From Streptomyces sp. NBC_00377 (GTDB taxonomy: Bacteria > Actinomycetota > Actinomycetes > Streptomycetales > Streptomycetaceae): a stretch of DNA of 64,000 nt. Of this stretch, positions 1 through 7,719 are shown piece by piece. The number at the start of each line of letters is the position of its first letter. Within the stretch, counting starts at the first letter, position 1. The stretch spans positions 8,990,001 to 9,054,000 of the forward strand of contig NZ_CP107958.1 in assembly GCF_036075115.1 (NCBI RefSeq), read 5' to 3'. The notes below the pieces were generated by a model, which saw only the letters and a list, made by a program, of their open reading frames with translations, did no database searches and was not told the origin of the DNA. The position numbers were made by a program, and so were the translations under genes.

Positions 1-143
1 GGGCCGAAAGGAAGCCGGTGGGGAGCCACCTGCCGCGTCTCCGCCGTCGTGAGGGGGTACGTCGTTCATGAGCCCCGCGGTGTCGAGCCTCGCCGGCCCG
101 GCCGCGGTGCCGGACATGTGTCCGGAACCGCGGCGTTCGGGTC

Positions 144-641
144 TCAGCCCTTGCTCTCGGAGCTTTCACTCGTCTCGCTGATCTCGACGTGCCGGGGCTT
201 TGCGACCTCGGCCTTGGGGACGGTGATGCTGAGCACGCCGTCCGAGATCTGCGCGTTGATCTTTTCGGTGTCGATCTCCCCGGGCAGCCGCAGGCGGTAC
301 TCGAAGGATCCGGTGCGGCGGGTGCTCCGGCGCAGGACGCCTTTGCGTTCCTTCTCCTTGATCTCTCCGGTGACCACCAGCTCCTGGCCGTTCGCCTCGA
401 CGTTGATGTCCTTTTTCTTGACGCCGGGGAGTTCGATCTCGACGTGGAAGGCGTCGTCGGATTCCGTGACATCCGCCAGGGGAGTCCACGCGACTGCGGC
501 CGCCGCGCTTCCCACCGTGGATTCCATCAGCCCGCTCATCTCGCTGAGCAGTTGATCGAACTCCGTCAGCGGATTGCGTGCCCAGCCGACGGGCCTGTCC
601 TGCATCGCGCCACCTCGGTGGCGCCGGACGGGCGTGGCCAT
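144..641 (-). CDS. hsp20: Hsp20/alpha-crystallin small heat-shock protein
   Basis: A 165-residue small heat-shock protein, an ATP-independent holdase that binds unfolding proteins in the cytoplasm. The alpha-crystallin domain spans roughly residues 50-145. It opens with the WTPLADV/ESDDAF stretch, contains ELPGVKKKDINVE, and ends in the DGVLSITVPK strand typical of the family; a short acidic Ser/Glu tail follows. Two in-frame ATGs lie two codons apart. I chose the inner one (641) because an AGGAGG site sits 8 bases before it but only 2 bases before the outer one (647). It is the last gene of the minus-strand chaperone operon, 47 bases after the flavoprotein gene, so it may also have its own promoter. 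Family assignment is secure. Confidence 0.93.
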   Translation of the reverse strand: MATPVRRHRGGAMQDRPVGWARNPLTEFDQLLSEMSGLMESTVGSAAAAVAWTPLADVTESDDAFHVEIELPGVKKKDINVEANGQELVVTGEIKEKERKGVLRRSTRRTGSFEYRLRLPGEIDTEKINAQISDGVLSITVPKAEVAKPRHVEISETSESSESKG

Positions 642-688
642 GGCCATCGCCTCCTTCTCCTTCTCGTGGTGTCGTCGCCCGCTGGGCG

Positions 689-2470
689 TCATGCGAGCCA
701 AGCGGACTGTTTCGGACGGGTGTGCGGGGAGGTGTCGGTGTTGCCGAGCGCGGCGGTGCGGCCCAGGTAGCGGTGCACGAAGTGGATGCTCATCGAGCCT
801 TCGCCGACCGCGGAGGCCACGCGCTTCACCGAGCCGCTGCGCACATCGCCGGCGGCGAAGACGCCGGGCAGGCTGGTCTCCAACGTCAGGCAGTCGCGGC
901 CCTGGCTCTGCCACACTTCGGGAACGGAGCAGGCCTGCGCCTCCGCCCCGGTGAGCACGAAGCCGCGCGCATCGAGAGCGAGCACGCCGGACAGCCAATC
1001 GGTGTGCGGGTCGGCGCCGGTGAAGACGAACAGGGCCCGCACCTCGAGGTGGCGGTGCTCGCCCGTACGGTGGTCGACCACGGTGACCGCCTCGAGCGTC
1101 TTGTCGCCCAGTGCCTCGGTCACCTCGGTGTGCAGCAGCACCCGCACTCGGGGGTGGCGCTCGATCTGATCGATCAGATAGCGGGACATGTGCGCCTCGA
1201 GGCTCGGACCACGGACGAGCAGATACACCTGCGGTACGTATCCGGCCAGGAAGAGCACCGCCTGGCCCGCGGAGTTGCCGCCGCCGACCACCGCCACCGG
1301 GTCGGTACGGCACTGCTGGGCCTCGTAGACGGTCGCCGAGTAGTGGACGCTCGAGCCCTCCAAAGGCTCGATGCCGGGCACACGGAGGCGGCGGTAGCGG
1401 GCACCGGTGGCCAGGACGACGGTACGGGCGGTGACCTCGCTGCCGTCGGCGAACCCGACGGCGTAGTGGTCGTCCCGCCGTTCGAGCCGGGCCGCCTCCG
1501 CCGGGACGCTGATCCGGGCGCCGAATTTCTCCGCCTGGAGCACGGCGCGCTCGGTGAGTTCGGCGCCGGAGATGCCTGAAGGGAAGCCGAGCAGATTCTC
1601 GATGCGGGACGACGTCCCGGCCTGGCCGCCGGTGGCCAGCGCCTCGACCACGGTCGTGCCGAGGCCCTCCGAGGCGGCGTTCACCGCGGCGGCGAGACCG
1701 GCCGGACCGGAGCCGACGATGAGGAGGTCGCCGCGGCCGTTGCCCGGTTCCAGGGCCGGCAGGCCGATGAACCGTGCCAGTTCGGCGTTGCTCGGATTGC
1801 GCAGCAGGGTCGTGTCCCGCCAGATGACCAGCGGCGTCTGCTCCGGCCCGACCCCGAAGCGGCGCAGCAGTGCCTCGGCCTCCTTGTCCGTCTCCAGATC
1901 GATCCAGCGGTGCGGCAGCCGGTTGCGGGCGGCGAACTCGCGCAGCCGACGGGTGTCGGGCGAGTAGCGCGAGCCGATGATGCGGAAACCGGCGCCCTGT
2001 CCGACGAGCAGAGCGCGGCGCCCCAGGCAGGCGCGCAGCACCACATCGCCGAGGGTGGCGTCCCGGGTCACCAGGTCACGGAGCTGGTCCATGGACAGGG
2101 CGAGGATCTCGCCGGGGTCCCTGACCACAGCGGTGTAGAACGCCACCTGTCCGTTCAGGAGGCCGAGTTCGCCGATGAAGCGGCCAGGGCCGTGCACACG
2201 CAGCAGGTGTTCATCGGGCGTGCCGTAGTTCTCGACGATGGCGACAGAGCCACTGAGGACGACATAGAACGTCTCGCACCGCTCCCCCTCCCGGATCAGC
2301 TCGTCACCGGCGTCAACCGCACGCCGCCGGCCGTGCTGCGCCAGGCGGGCGATCTGGTCGTCTTTCAGGCGGGGATAGGCGCCGTAGATGTCAGGAGTCT
2401 CGAAGGGGACGCTCTCCTGCTCCTCGTCCGGCACCGGCGGCATGTCGGGCCGCGTCTCGTCGCCGGGCAT
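689..2470 (-). CDS. CRP-domain / glutaredoxin-like / thioredoxin-reductase-like flavoprotein lacking redox cysteines
   Basis: A 593-residue three-part protein. Residues about 25-150 form a cyclic-nucleotide-binding (CRP-type) domain (GELIREGE-like, GRFIGELGLL). Residues about 160-245 resemble a glutaredoxin/thioredoxin fold (RIIGSRYSPDT, then PLVIWRDTTLLRNPS), with Ser/Thr where the CxxC should be. The rest is a thioredoxin-reductase-type FAD/NAD(P) module with GSGPAGLAAA, VVGGGNSAGQA and a final GVFAAGDVR motif. The usual CATC disulfide is replaced by SATV, so a standard dithiol mechanism is not possible. NAD(P)H:FAD chemistry could remain. The ATG at 2470 is preferred because it shares one base with the stop of the upstream zinc-finger gene (TGATG), suggesting translational coupling. 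Architecture is clear; the substrate is unknown. Confidence 0.88.
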   Translation of the reverse strand: MPGDETRPDMPPVPDEEQESVPFETPDIYGAYPRLKDDQIARLAQHGRRRAVDAGDELIREGERCETFYVVLSGSVAIVENYGTPDEHLLRVHGPGRFIGELGLLNGQVAFYTAVVRDPGEILALSMDQLRDLVTRDATLGDVVLRACLGRRALLVGQGAGFRIIGSRYSPDTRRLREFAARNRLPHRWIDLETDKEAEALLRRFGVGPEQTPLVIWRDTTLLRNPSNAELARFIGLPALEPGNGRGDLLIVGSGPAGLAAAVNAASEGLGTTVVEALATGGQAGTSSRIENLLGFPSGISGAELTERAVLQAEKFGARISVPAEAARLERRDDHYAVGFADGSEVTARTVVLATGARYRRLRVPGIEPLEGSSVHYSATVYEAQQCRTDPVAVVGGGNSAGQAVLFLAGYVPQVYLLVRGPSLEAHMSRYLIDQIERHPRVRVLLHTEVTEALGDKTLEAVTVVDHRTGEHRHLEVRALFVFTGADPHTDWLSGVLALDARGFVLTGAEAQACSVPEVWQSQGRDCLTLETSLPGVFAAGDVRSGSVKRVASAVGEGSMSIHFVHRYLGRTAALGNTDTSPHTRPKQSAWLA

Positions 2471-2733
2471 CACACGAACGCCTCGTGGACGTAGCACCAC
2501 CGCCAGTCCTCGCCGGGCTGGAACGACTGCACGATCGGATGGGCGTCGGCAGCTGCGTGCTTACGCGCGTGCTTGTTCGGTGAGGAGTCGCAGCAGCCGA
2601 CGTGGCCGCAGGTCAGGCAGAGCCTGAGGTGGACCCACGGGGAGCCGAGCAGCAGGCACTCCTGGCACCCTTCTGGGGTCAGCGGCTGGACCGGCCGGAC
2701 AAGCGCGAGGTGGGGATCTGCGTGCAGGGTCAT
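2470..2733 (-). CDS. UBP-type zinc-finger protein
   Basis: An 87-residue protein made almost entirely of a UBP-type (ubiquitin-hydrolase-type) zinc finger. Candidate metal ligands are Cys23, Cys26, Cys39, Cys42, Cys47/48, His55, His59 and His66, in the order ECxxC, LCLTCGHVGCC, HARKH, AHP. In eukaryotes this fold binds ubiquitin tails. In actinobacteria, which mostly lack ubiquitin, stand-alone versions have no firm role, so a redox-sensing or partner-binding role for the neighbouring flavoprotein is only an inference. The ATG at 2733 lies 5 bases after the thioredoxin stop, and the stop overlaps the next start by one base. This places it firmly between the thioredoxin and flavoprotein genes. 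Confidence 0.85.
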   Translation of the reverse strand: MTLHADPHLALVRPVQPLTPEGCQECLLLGSPWVHLRLCLTCGHVGCCDSSPNKHARKHAAADAHPIVQSFQPGEDWRWCYVHEAFV

Positions 2734-2738
2734 GTGGA

Positions 2739-3185
2739 TCACTCTTTCCGGGCCGCGATCGACTGCTCCACCCACCGCCGAAGGGCAGGGGCAGGTGCGG
2801 CACCCGCCTGCCGGGCGATGGTCTGTCCTTTGTCGAGGACCAGCAGCGTCGGTACCGCCTGGACCTCGAACCGCTGTGCCAGACGCGGGTTCTTGTCGAT
2901 GTCGACCTTGACCAGCTTGATCGTTCCTGCCAGGTCGGTGGCGACCTGCTCCAGCGCGGGGCTGACCATGCGACAGGGGCCGCACCAGGTGGCCCACAGG
3001 TCGACGACGACGGGCACGGTGGCCTGCTCGACGACTTCGGTGAAGTCGTCGTCGCCCGCATCGGCCATCCACGGCAGCGGCTGCTTGCAGTTGCCGCACG
3101 TGGGGCGGCCCTCGGCGGCCACCGGCACCCGGTTGGTGCGCCCGCAGTGCGGGCAGACGACGTTGGTGGCTTGCAGGGTGCTCAT
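2739..3185 (-). CDS. trxC: Thioredoxin with N-terminal zinc ribbon (TrxC/thioredoxin-2 type)
   Basis: A 148-residue thioredoxin of the thioredoxin-2 kind. The N-terminus carries two CxxC pairs (Cys11/Cys14 and Cys30/Cys33) forming a zinc ribbon, as in E. coli TrxC. The thioredoxin fold follows with the redox centre WCGPC at residues 67-71 and the cis-proline region VPTLLVL. It should reduce protein disulfides in the cytoplasm and is known in other bacteria to belong to oxidative-stress responses. Its ATG overlaps the clpB stop by four bases (ATGA), so the two are translationally coupled. The reductant is unknown, since the flavoprotein two genes on lacks the cysteines needed to reduce thioredoxin. 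Gene symbol by architecture only. Confidence 0.92.
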   Translation of the reverse strand: MSTLQATNVVCPHCGRTNRVPVAAEGRPTCGNCKQPLPWMADAGDDDFTEVVEQATVPVVVDLWATWCGPCRMVSPALEQVATDLAGTIKLVKVDIDKNPRLAQRFEVQAVPTLLVLDKGQTIARQAGAAPAPALRRWVEQSIAARKE

Positions 3186-5821
3186 GCCGCCCTCGCTTCC
3201 TTCACATCCTCGGGCTTGTCGTAGGTGACCACCAGTTCTCCGTGCTCGGCGTCGACGCGGACCGTCGCGCCGTCCTGGACGTCACCGCGCAGCAGGGCGC
3301 GCCCGACCATGGTCTCGACCTCGTGGGAGATGTAACGCCGCAGCGGCCGGGCCCCGTACACCGGGTCGTAGCCCTGGTGGGCGATCAACTTCCGTGCTGC
3401 TTCCGTGAGTTCGACGGTGATGCGGCGTTCGGCGAGGCGCCGGCGCAGCTCGTCGAACTGTAGCTCGACGATCCGCTCGATCTGCTGCTCGCCGAGCGGC
3501 TTGAACAGCACGATGTCGTCGACGCGGTTGAGGAACTCCGGGCGGAAGTGTCCGCGCAGCTCGCCCATCACCAGGGCGCGGGCGTCCGGTTTGATCTCAC
3601 CCTCGGCGGTGGCGCCGTCGAGCAGGTGCTCGGAGCCGATGTTGGACGTCATGATGATCACGGTGTTGCGGAAGTCGACGGTGCGGCCCTGAGCGTCGGT
3701 GATGCGGCCGTCGTCGAGGATCTGAAGCAGGGTGTTGAAGACGTCGGTGTGCGCCTTCTCGATCTCGTCGAACAGCACGACCGAGTAGGGCTTGCGGCGT
3801 ACGGCCTCGGTGAGCTGGCCGCCTTCCTCGTAGCCGACGTATCCGGGCGGTGCGCCCATGAGCCGGCTGACGGTGTGCCGCTCCTGGTACTCGCTCATGT
3901 CGAGGCGGACCATGTTGTCCTCGGAGTCGAACAGGGCCCGGGCGAGGGTCTTGGCCAGCTCGGTCTTTCCCACACCGGTGGGGCCGAGGAAGATGAACGA
4001 CCCGATGGGCCGGCGCGGGTCGCGAATGCCGGAACGGGCCCGGATAACGGCGTCGGCCACCAGCTTGACCGCCTCGTCCTGGCCGATGACGCGCTCGCGC
4101 AGGATCTCGTCGAGGCGCAGCAGCTTCTCGCGTTCGCCCTCCTGGAGGCGGCTGACGGGGATGCCGGTCCAGGCGGCGACGATCTCGGCGATCTCCTCCT
4201 CGGTGACGACCTCCCGCAGCAGTCGGTTCTGGCCCTGCCTGGCGGTCAGTTGTTCCTCCTCGGCGGCCAGCCGGCGCTCGAGGTCCTGGAGGCGGCCGTA
4301 GCGGAGTTCGGCGGCGCGGTTGAGGTCGTAGGCGCGTTCGGCCTCTTCCGCCTCGTGGCGGACCTGCTCCAGTTCCTGGCGCAGCTCCTGCACGCGGCGG
4401 ATGGCCTGCCGTTCCGCCTCCCACTGGGCGTGTTTGGCGTCGGCCTCGGCGCGCAGGTCGGCCAGTTCCTTGCGCAGTTCTTCGAGGCGGGTTTCGCTGG
4501 CGGGGTCGGTCTCCTTGGAGAGGGCGGCTTCCTCGATCTCCAGGCGGGTGACGCGGCGGGTGATCTCGTCGAGTTCGGCGGGCATCGAGTCGATCTCGGT
4601 ACGCAGCCGAGCGCACGCCTCGTCGACGAGGTCGATGGCCTTGTCGGGCAGGAAACGGTCGGTGATGTAGCGGTGGGAGAGCGTCGCCGCCGCGACCAGC
4701 GAGGTGTCCTGGATCTTCACGCCGTGGAAGACCTCCAGGCGTTCACGCAGGCCGCGCAGTATGGAGATGGTGTCCTCCACGCTGGGCTCCTCGACCAGGA
4801 CCTGCTGGAAGCGGCGCTCGAGGGCGGCGTCCTTCTCGATGTGCTTGCGGTACTCGTCGAGGGTGGTGGCGCCGATCATGTGCAGTTCGCCGCGGGCGAG
4901 CATCGGCTTGAGCATGTTGCCCGCGTCCATGGCGCCCTCGGCGGCGCCCGCGCCGACGACGGTGTGCAGTTCGTCGACAAAGAGCAGGATGCCTCCCTGG
5001 GCGGCCTTGACCTCGGACAGCACGGCCTTGAGGCGTTCCTCGAACTCGCCGCGGTACTTGGCGCCGGCGACCAGGGAGCCCATGTCGAGGGCGAACACGA
5101 TCTTGTCGCGCAGGCCCTCGGGCACGTCGCCGCGGACGATGCGCTGGGCGAGACCCTCGACGATGGCGGTCTTGCCGACGCCGGGGTCGCCGATCAGGAC
5201 GGGGTTGTTCTTGGACTTGCGGCTGAGGATCTGGGTGACGCGGCGGATCTCGGCGTCCCGGCCGATGACGGGGTCCAGCCGCCCGGACCGAGCCTCGAGG
5301 ACCAGGTCGCGGCCGTACTTCTCCAGGGCCTCGTAGGCCACCTCGGGGTTGGCGGAGGTCACTCGCTGGTTGCCGCGGACCTGGGTGAGCGCGCCGAGGA
5401 AGGACTCCCGGGTCACGCCGTGCTCCTTGAGCAGGCGTCCGGCGGCGGTCGCCGAGCCCTCCTCGGCCAGGGCCAGCAGCAGGTGTTCCACGGACACGTA
5501 CTCGTCCTTGAGACGTTTGGCCTCCCGCTCGGCCGCGTCCAGCAGCCGGGCCAGGCGCTGGGTGACGAAGACCTGGCCCGGCGCCGCGCCCGGGCCGGTC
5601 ACCTTGGGCCGACGGGAGAGCTCCTCGCGCACGGCCGCGCGCAACTCGTCGGGCTCGGTGCCCGCCTGCTGCAGCAGCCGCGGGATCAGGCCCCCCTCCT
5701 GGTCGAGGAGGGCGAGCAGCAGATGCTCGCCGTCGACCTCGGTGTGGCCCAGACGGCCGGCGGCGCTCTGCGCCTCCTGCAGGGCTTCCTGTGACTTCTG
5801 GGTCAGGCGGTTCATGTCCAT
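3182..5821 (-). CDS. clpB: ClpB/Hsp104 disaggregase
   Basis: An 879-residue AAA+ disaggregase that works with DnaK to pull proteins out of aggregates. It has a Clp N-domain (two repeats, residues about 1-145), a first ATPase domain with Walker A GDPGVGKT at 211-218 and Walker B LFVDELH, the long coiled-coil middle domain (about 405-530, rich in Glu/Arg heptads), a second ATPase with GPTGVGKT near residue 610 and VVLFDEIEKAH, and the C-terminal D2-small domain (GYDPVYGARPLRR). Length fits ClpB. Start 5821 overlaps the CbpM-like gene by 10 bases; a second ATG lies at 5815. The linked DnaK, GrpE and DnaJ genes make this a complete disaggregation set. Streptomyces usually carry another clpB elsewhere. 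Confidence 0.96.
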   Translation of the reverse strand: MDMNRLTQKSQEALQEAQSAAGRLGHTEVDGEHLLLALLDQEGGLIPRLLQQAGTEPDELRAAVREELSRRPKVTGPGAAPGQVFVTQRLARLLDAAEREAKRLKDEYVSVEHLLLALAEEGSATAAGRLLKEHGVTRESFLGALTQVRGNQRVTSANPEVAYEALEKYGRDLVLEARSGRLDPVIGRDAEIRRVTQILSRKSKNNPVLIGDPGVGKTAIVEGLAQRIVRGDVPEGLRDKIVFALDMGSLVAGAKYRGEFEERLKAVLSEVKAAQGGILLFVDELHTVVGAGAAEGAMDAGNMLKPMLARGELHMIGATTLDEYRKHIEKDAALERRFQQVLVEEPSVEDTISILRGLRERLEVFHGVKIQDTSLVAAATLSHRYITDRFLPDKAIDLVDEACARLRTEIDSMPAELDEITRRVTRLEIEEAALSKETDPASETRLEELRKELADLRAEADAKHAQWEAERQAIRRVQELRQELEQVRHEAEEAERAYDLNRAAELRYGRLQDLERRLAAEEEQLTARQGQNRLLREVVTEEEIAEIVAAWTGIPVSRLQEGEREKLLRLDEILRERVIGQDEAVKLVADAVIRARSGIRDPRRPIGSFIFLGPTGVGKTELAKTLARALFDSEDNMVRLDMSEYQERHTVSRLMGAPPGYVGYEEGGQLTEAVRRKPYSVVLFDEIEKAHTDVFNTLLQILDDGRITDAQGRTVDFRNTVIIMTSNIGSEHLLDGATAEGEIKPDARALVMGELRGHFRPEFLNRVDDIVLFKPLGEQQIERIVELQFDELRRRLAERRITVELTEAARKLIAHQGYDPVYGARPLRRYISHEVETMVGRALLRGDVQDGATVRVDAEHGELVVTYDKPEDVKEARAA

Positions 5822-6180
5822 GGTGGTAGATCACTCCTCACGCCTGCGCGCCGCAGCGCGGCTTCGAGCAGGCTGATGCGGTCGAGCAGGTCGAGCACCA
5901 GACCGAGGGATGCGTAGTTCAGGCACAGCCCGGTGCGCAACCGCTGGACACGGGCCAGGGCGGCCGGGGCCGTGGTGTCGAACACCAGCCGTCCTGAGGC
6001 GTCGGGGCCGGCGTCCACCAGTCCGAGGGCCACGAACCGACGGATCAGATCGGGATGGAGGCCTGAGCGGCGGGCCACGGTCTCCAGCGAGAGCCCGGGC
6101 ACGGGCACGATCGTGTACCGCGCGCCCACCTCGGTCGTGCGTGCGTGGGACGGGCGGGCCTTGGCCGGTCGGTCGCTCAT
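5812..6180 (-). CDS. CbpM/MerR-like chaperone modulator
   Basis: A 122-residue protein with a MerR-like helix-turn-helix core (LSLETVARRSGLHPDLIRRFVALGLV) followed by a C-terminal helical segment (LGLVLDLLDRISLLEAAL). This matches chaperone modulator CbpM proteins, which bind the J-domain of CbpA, and it is also distantly like HspR. Position favours CbpM: it directly follows a zinc-finger-less DnaJ/CbpA gene, sharing one base with its stop (TGATG), and its own end overlaps clpB. HspR-type repression of this operon is the alternative; I did not find the CTTGAGT-type HAIR element upstream of dnaK. Function is inferred from context plus fold. Confidence 0.8.
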   Translation of the reverse strand: MSDRPAKARPSHARTTEVGARYTIVPVPGLSLETVARRSGLHPDLIRRFVALGLVDAGPDASGRLVFDTTAPAALARVQRLRTGLCLNYASLGLVLDLLDRISLLEAALRRAGVRSDLPPWT

Positions 6181-7118
6181 CACGTCCTCCTGGGGTCGAA
6201 CGAGGAGACAGCGGCAAGTTCCTCCAGCAGCTCGCGCTCCCGGTCGCTCAGCCGGGGCGGCACCATGATCCGCAGCTCCGCGTACAGGTCTCCGTTCGCG
6301 CCGCGCGGGCCCGGCATGCCCTCGCCGCGCAGCCGCAGGCGCCGTCCGCTGGAGGACCCGGCGGGCACGGTCACCTTCGCCGTGGCACCGCTCGGCGTGG
6401 ACACCGGCACGGTCGCGCCCAGCGCGGCCTCCCAAGGGGTGACCGGAAGCTGCACGTACACGTCCCGGCCCTCGAGGCGGAACCGGGGGTGCGGCTGGAT
6501 CCGCACCCGCAGATACAGATCTCCCGCGGAACCGTCGCCGCTCCCGCGGCCGCCCTCGCCAGCCAGCCGGATGCGCTGACCGTCGGTGACGCCGGGCGGT
6601 ACGTCCACCTCGTACCGCCGCTGCCCGTCGGGCCCGGCGAGGGTGACGGTGCGGCGGCCTCCGCGGTAGGCCTCCTCGACGGTGAGCGGCAGTTCGGCCT
6701 CCTGGTCGGCTCCGGGGACACGCATCCGTCCGGCGCCCCCGAACAACGAGCCGAACAGGTCGTCGACATCGACGCCCTCGGCGCCGAAGCCGCTGGTGGC
6801 GTACCGGGCCCGGGGGCCGCCCCCGGTGGACCACCGGAAACCGCTGCCGGCTCCCGCGCCGGCACCGGCACCGACCCGTTCCTCCCAGTCCTCCGGGACC
6901 TTCCGGAAGTCCTCACCGAAGCGGTCGTACCGGGCTCGCTGCTCCGGATCGGACAGGACGCTGAAGGCCTCATTGATCTCCTTGAACCGCTCCTCCGCCT
7001 CGGGATCCTTGTTGACGTCGGGGTGGTACCTGCGAGCCAGGGTGCGATAGGCCCGCTGGATCTCGTCCCGGTCGGCGGTGCGCGGAACACCGAGCACCTC
7101 GTAGAAATCGCGTGCCAT
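6180..7118 (-). CDS. dnaJ: DnaJ-family co-chaperone, CbpA type
   Basis: A 312-residue J-protein that stimulates DnaK ATPase. The J-domain is residues 1-70 with HPD at 32-34. A Gly/Ala-rich and GFG-containing linker follows (about 85-135), then two C-terminal substrate-binding beta domains (LPLTVEEAYRGG and PVTPWEAALGATV). The four CxxCxGxG zinc repeats of classical DnaJ are absent, so it is of the CbpA (class B) type. It starts six bases after the grpE stop and its stop overlaps the CbpM-like gene by one base. The pairing with a CbpM-like protein supports the CbpA reading. Confidence 0.94.
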   Translation of the reverse strand: MARDFYEVLGVPRTADRDEIQRAYRTLARRYHPDVNKDPEAEERFKEINEAFSVLSDPEQRARYDRFGEDFRKVPEDWEERVGAGAGAGAGSGFRWSTGGGPRARYATSGFGAEGVDVDDLFGSLFGGAGRMRVPGADQEAELPLTVEEAYRGGRRTVTLAGPDGQRRYEVDVPPGVTDGQRIRLAGEGGRGSGDGSAGDLYLRVRIQPHPRFRLEGRDVYVQLPVTPWEAALGATVPVSTPSGATAKVTVPAGSSSGRRLRLRGEGMPGPRGANGDLYAELRIMVPPRLSDRERELLEELAAVSSFDPRRT

Positions 7119-7124
7119 GGCCGC

Positions 7125-7709
7125 TCACTCCCGCTTGGCGACGGTCACGGCGGCAGGCCGCAGCTGCCGCTCGGCCTCCCCGTAACCGGGTCGCAGTACC
7201 TCGACCACGGTGTTCGGATCGGCGTCGGGCTCCTGGACCACGCCGACCACCTCGTGCCGGGCGGGGTCGAACGGCACGCCGCTCTCCGCATGGCGCGGGT
7301 AGCCCAGCCGCTCCAGGACGTTCACGGCCTGGTCACGCACAGCCCGGACACCTTCGACGATCGCGCCGGGGTCGGCGGCCGCGTGGCTCAGGGCAAGCTC
7401 CAGGTTGTCGATGACGGGCAGGAAGGCCGCAGCCGTACGGGCGCGCTCGGCCTCGGCCTGTCCCTTCAGCTCCCTGGTATGGCGTTTGCGCAGGTTGTCG
7501 AGGTCGGCCAGGGCGCGGCGCCAGCCGTCCTCGGCCTCGCGCAGCGCGGCCGAGGACGCGTCGTCGCGTGTGGCGGTACCGGTTGCGGCGTCGGGCCCCG
7601 GCTCGGCCTGCTCGGCCGGCGGTCCGGGCTGCGTAAGATCCCCGCGCGGCGGCTGTACGGCGCCTTCCGGTCGCGGATCGGGCTCTGGGCCCCGGGGTGG
7701 GATGGGCAT
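7125..7709 (-). CDS. grpE: GrpE nucleotide-exchange factor
   Basis: About 194 residues. GrpE releases ADP from DnaK. The N-terminal 65 residues are Pro/Glu/Thr-rich and disordered. A long helix follows (WRRALADLDNLRKRHTRELKGQ) and then the beta domain (NVLERLGY, FDPARHEVVGVV, LRPGYGEAERQLRPAAVTVAK). The ATG at 7709 is favoured because GAGG precedes it by 8 bases; a GTG at 7718 would add three residues. It lies 10 bases after the dnaK stop. It is more diverged than the housekeeping GrpE, as expected for a second copy. Confidence 0.92.
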   Translation of the reverse strand: MPIPPRGPEPDPRPEGAVQPPRGDLTQPGPPAEQAEPGPDAATGTATRDDASSAALREAEDGWRRALADLDNLRKRHTRELKGQAEAERARTAAAFLPVIDNLELALSHAAADPGAIVEGVRAVRDQAVNVLERLGYPRHAESGVPFDPARHEVVGVVQEPDADPNTVVEVLRPGYGEAERQLRPAAVTVAKRE

Positions 7710-7719
7710 AGTGGGCACC

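Noticed and set aside
3548..5794. 748-codon open frame antisense to clpB
   Set aside because: GC-rich third positions keep the reverse strand open. The product is low in aromatic residues and matches nothing, while clpB has all family motifs.
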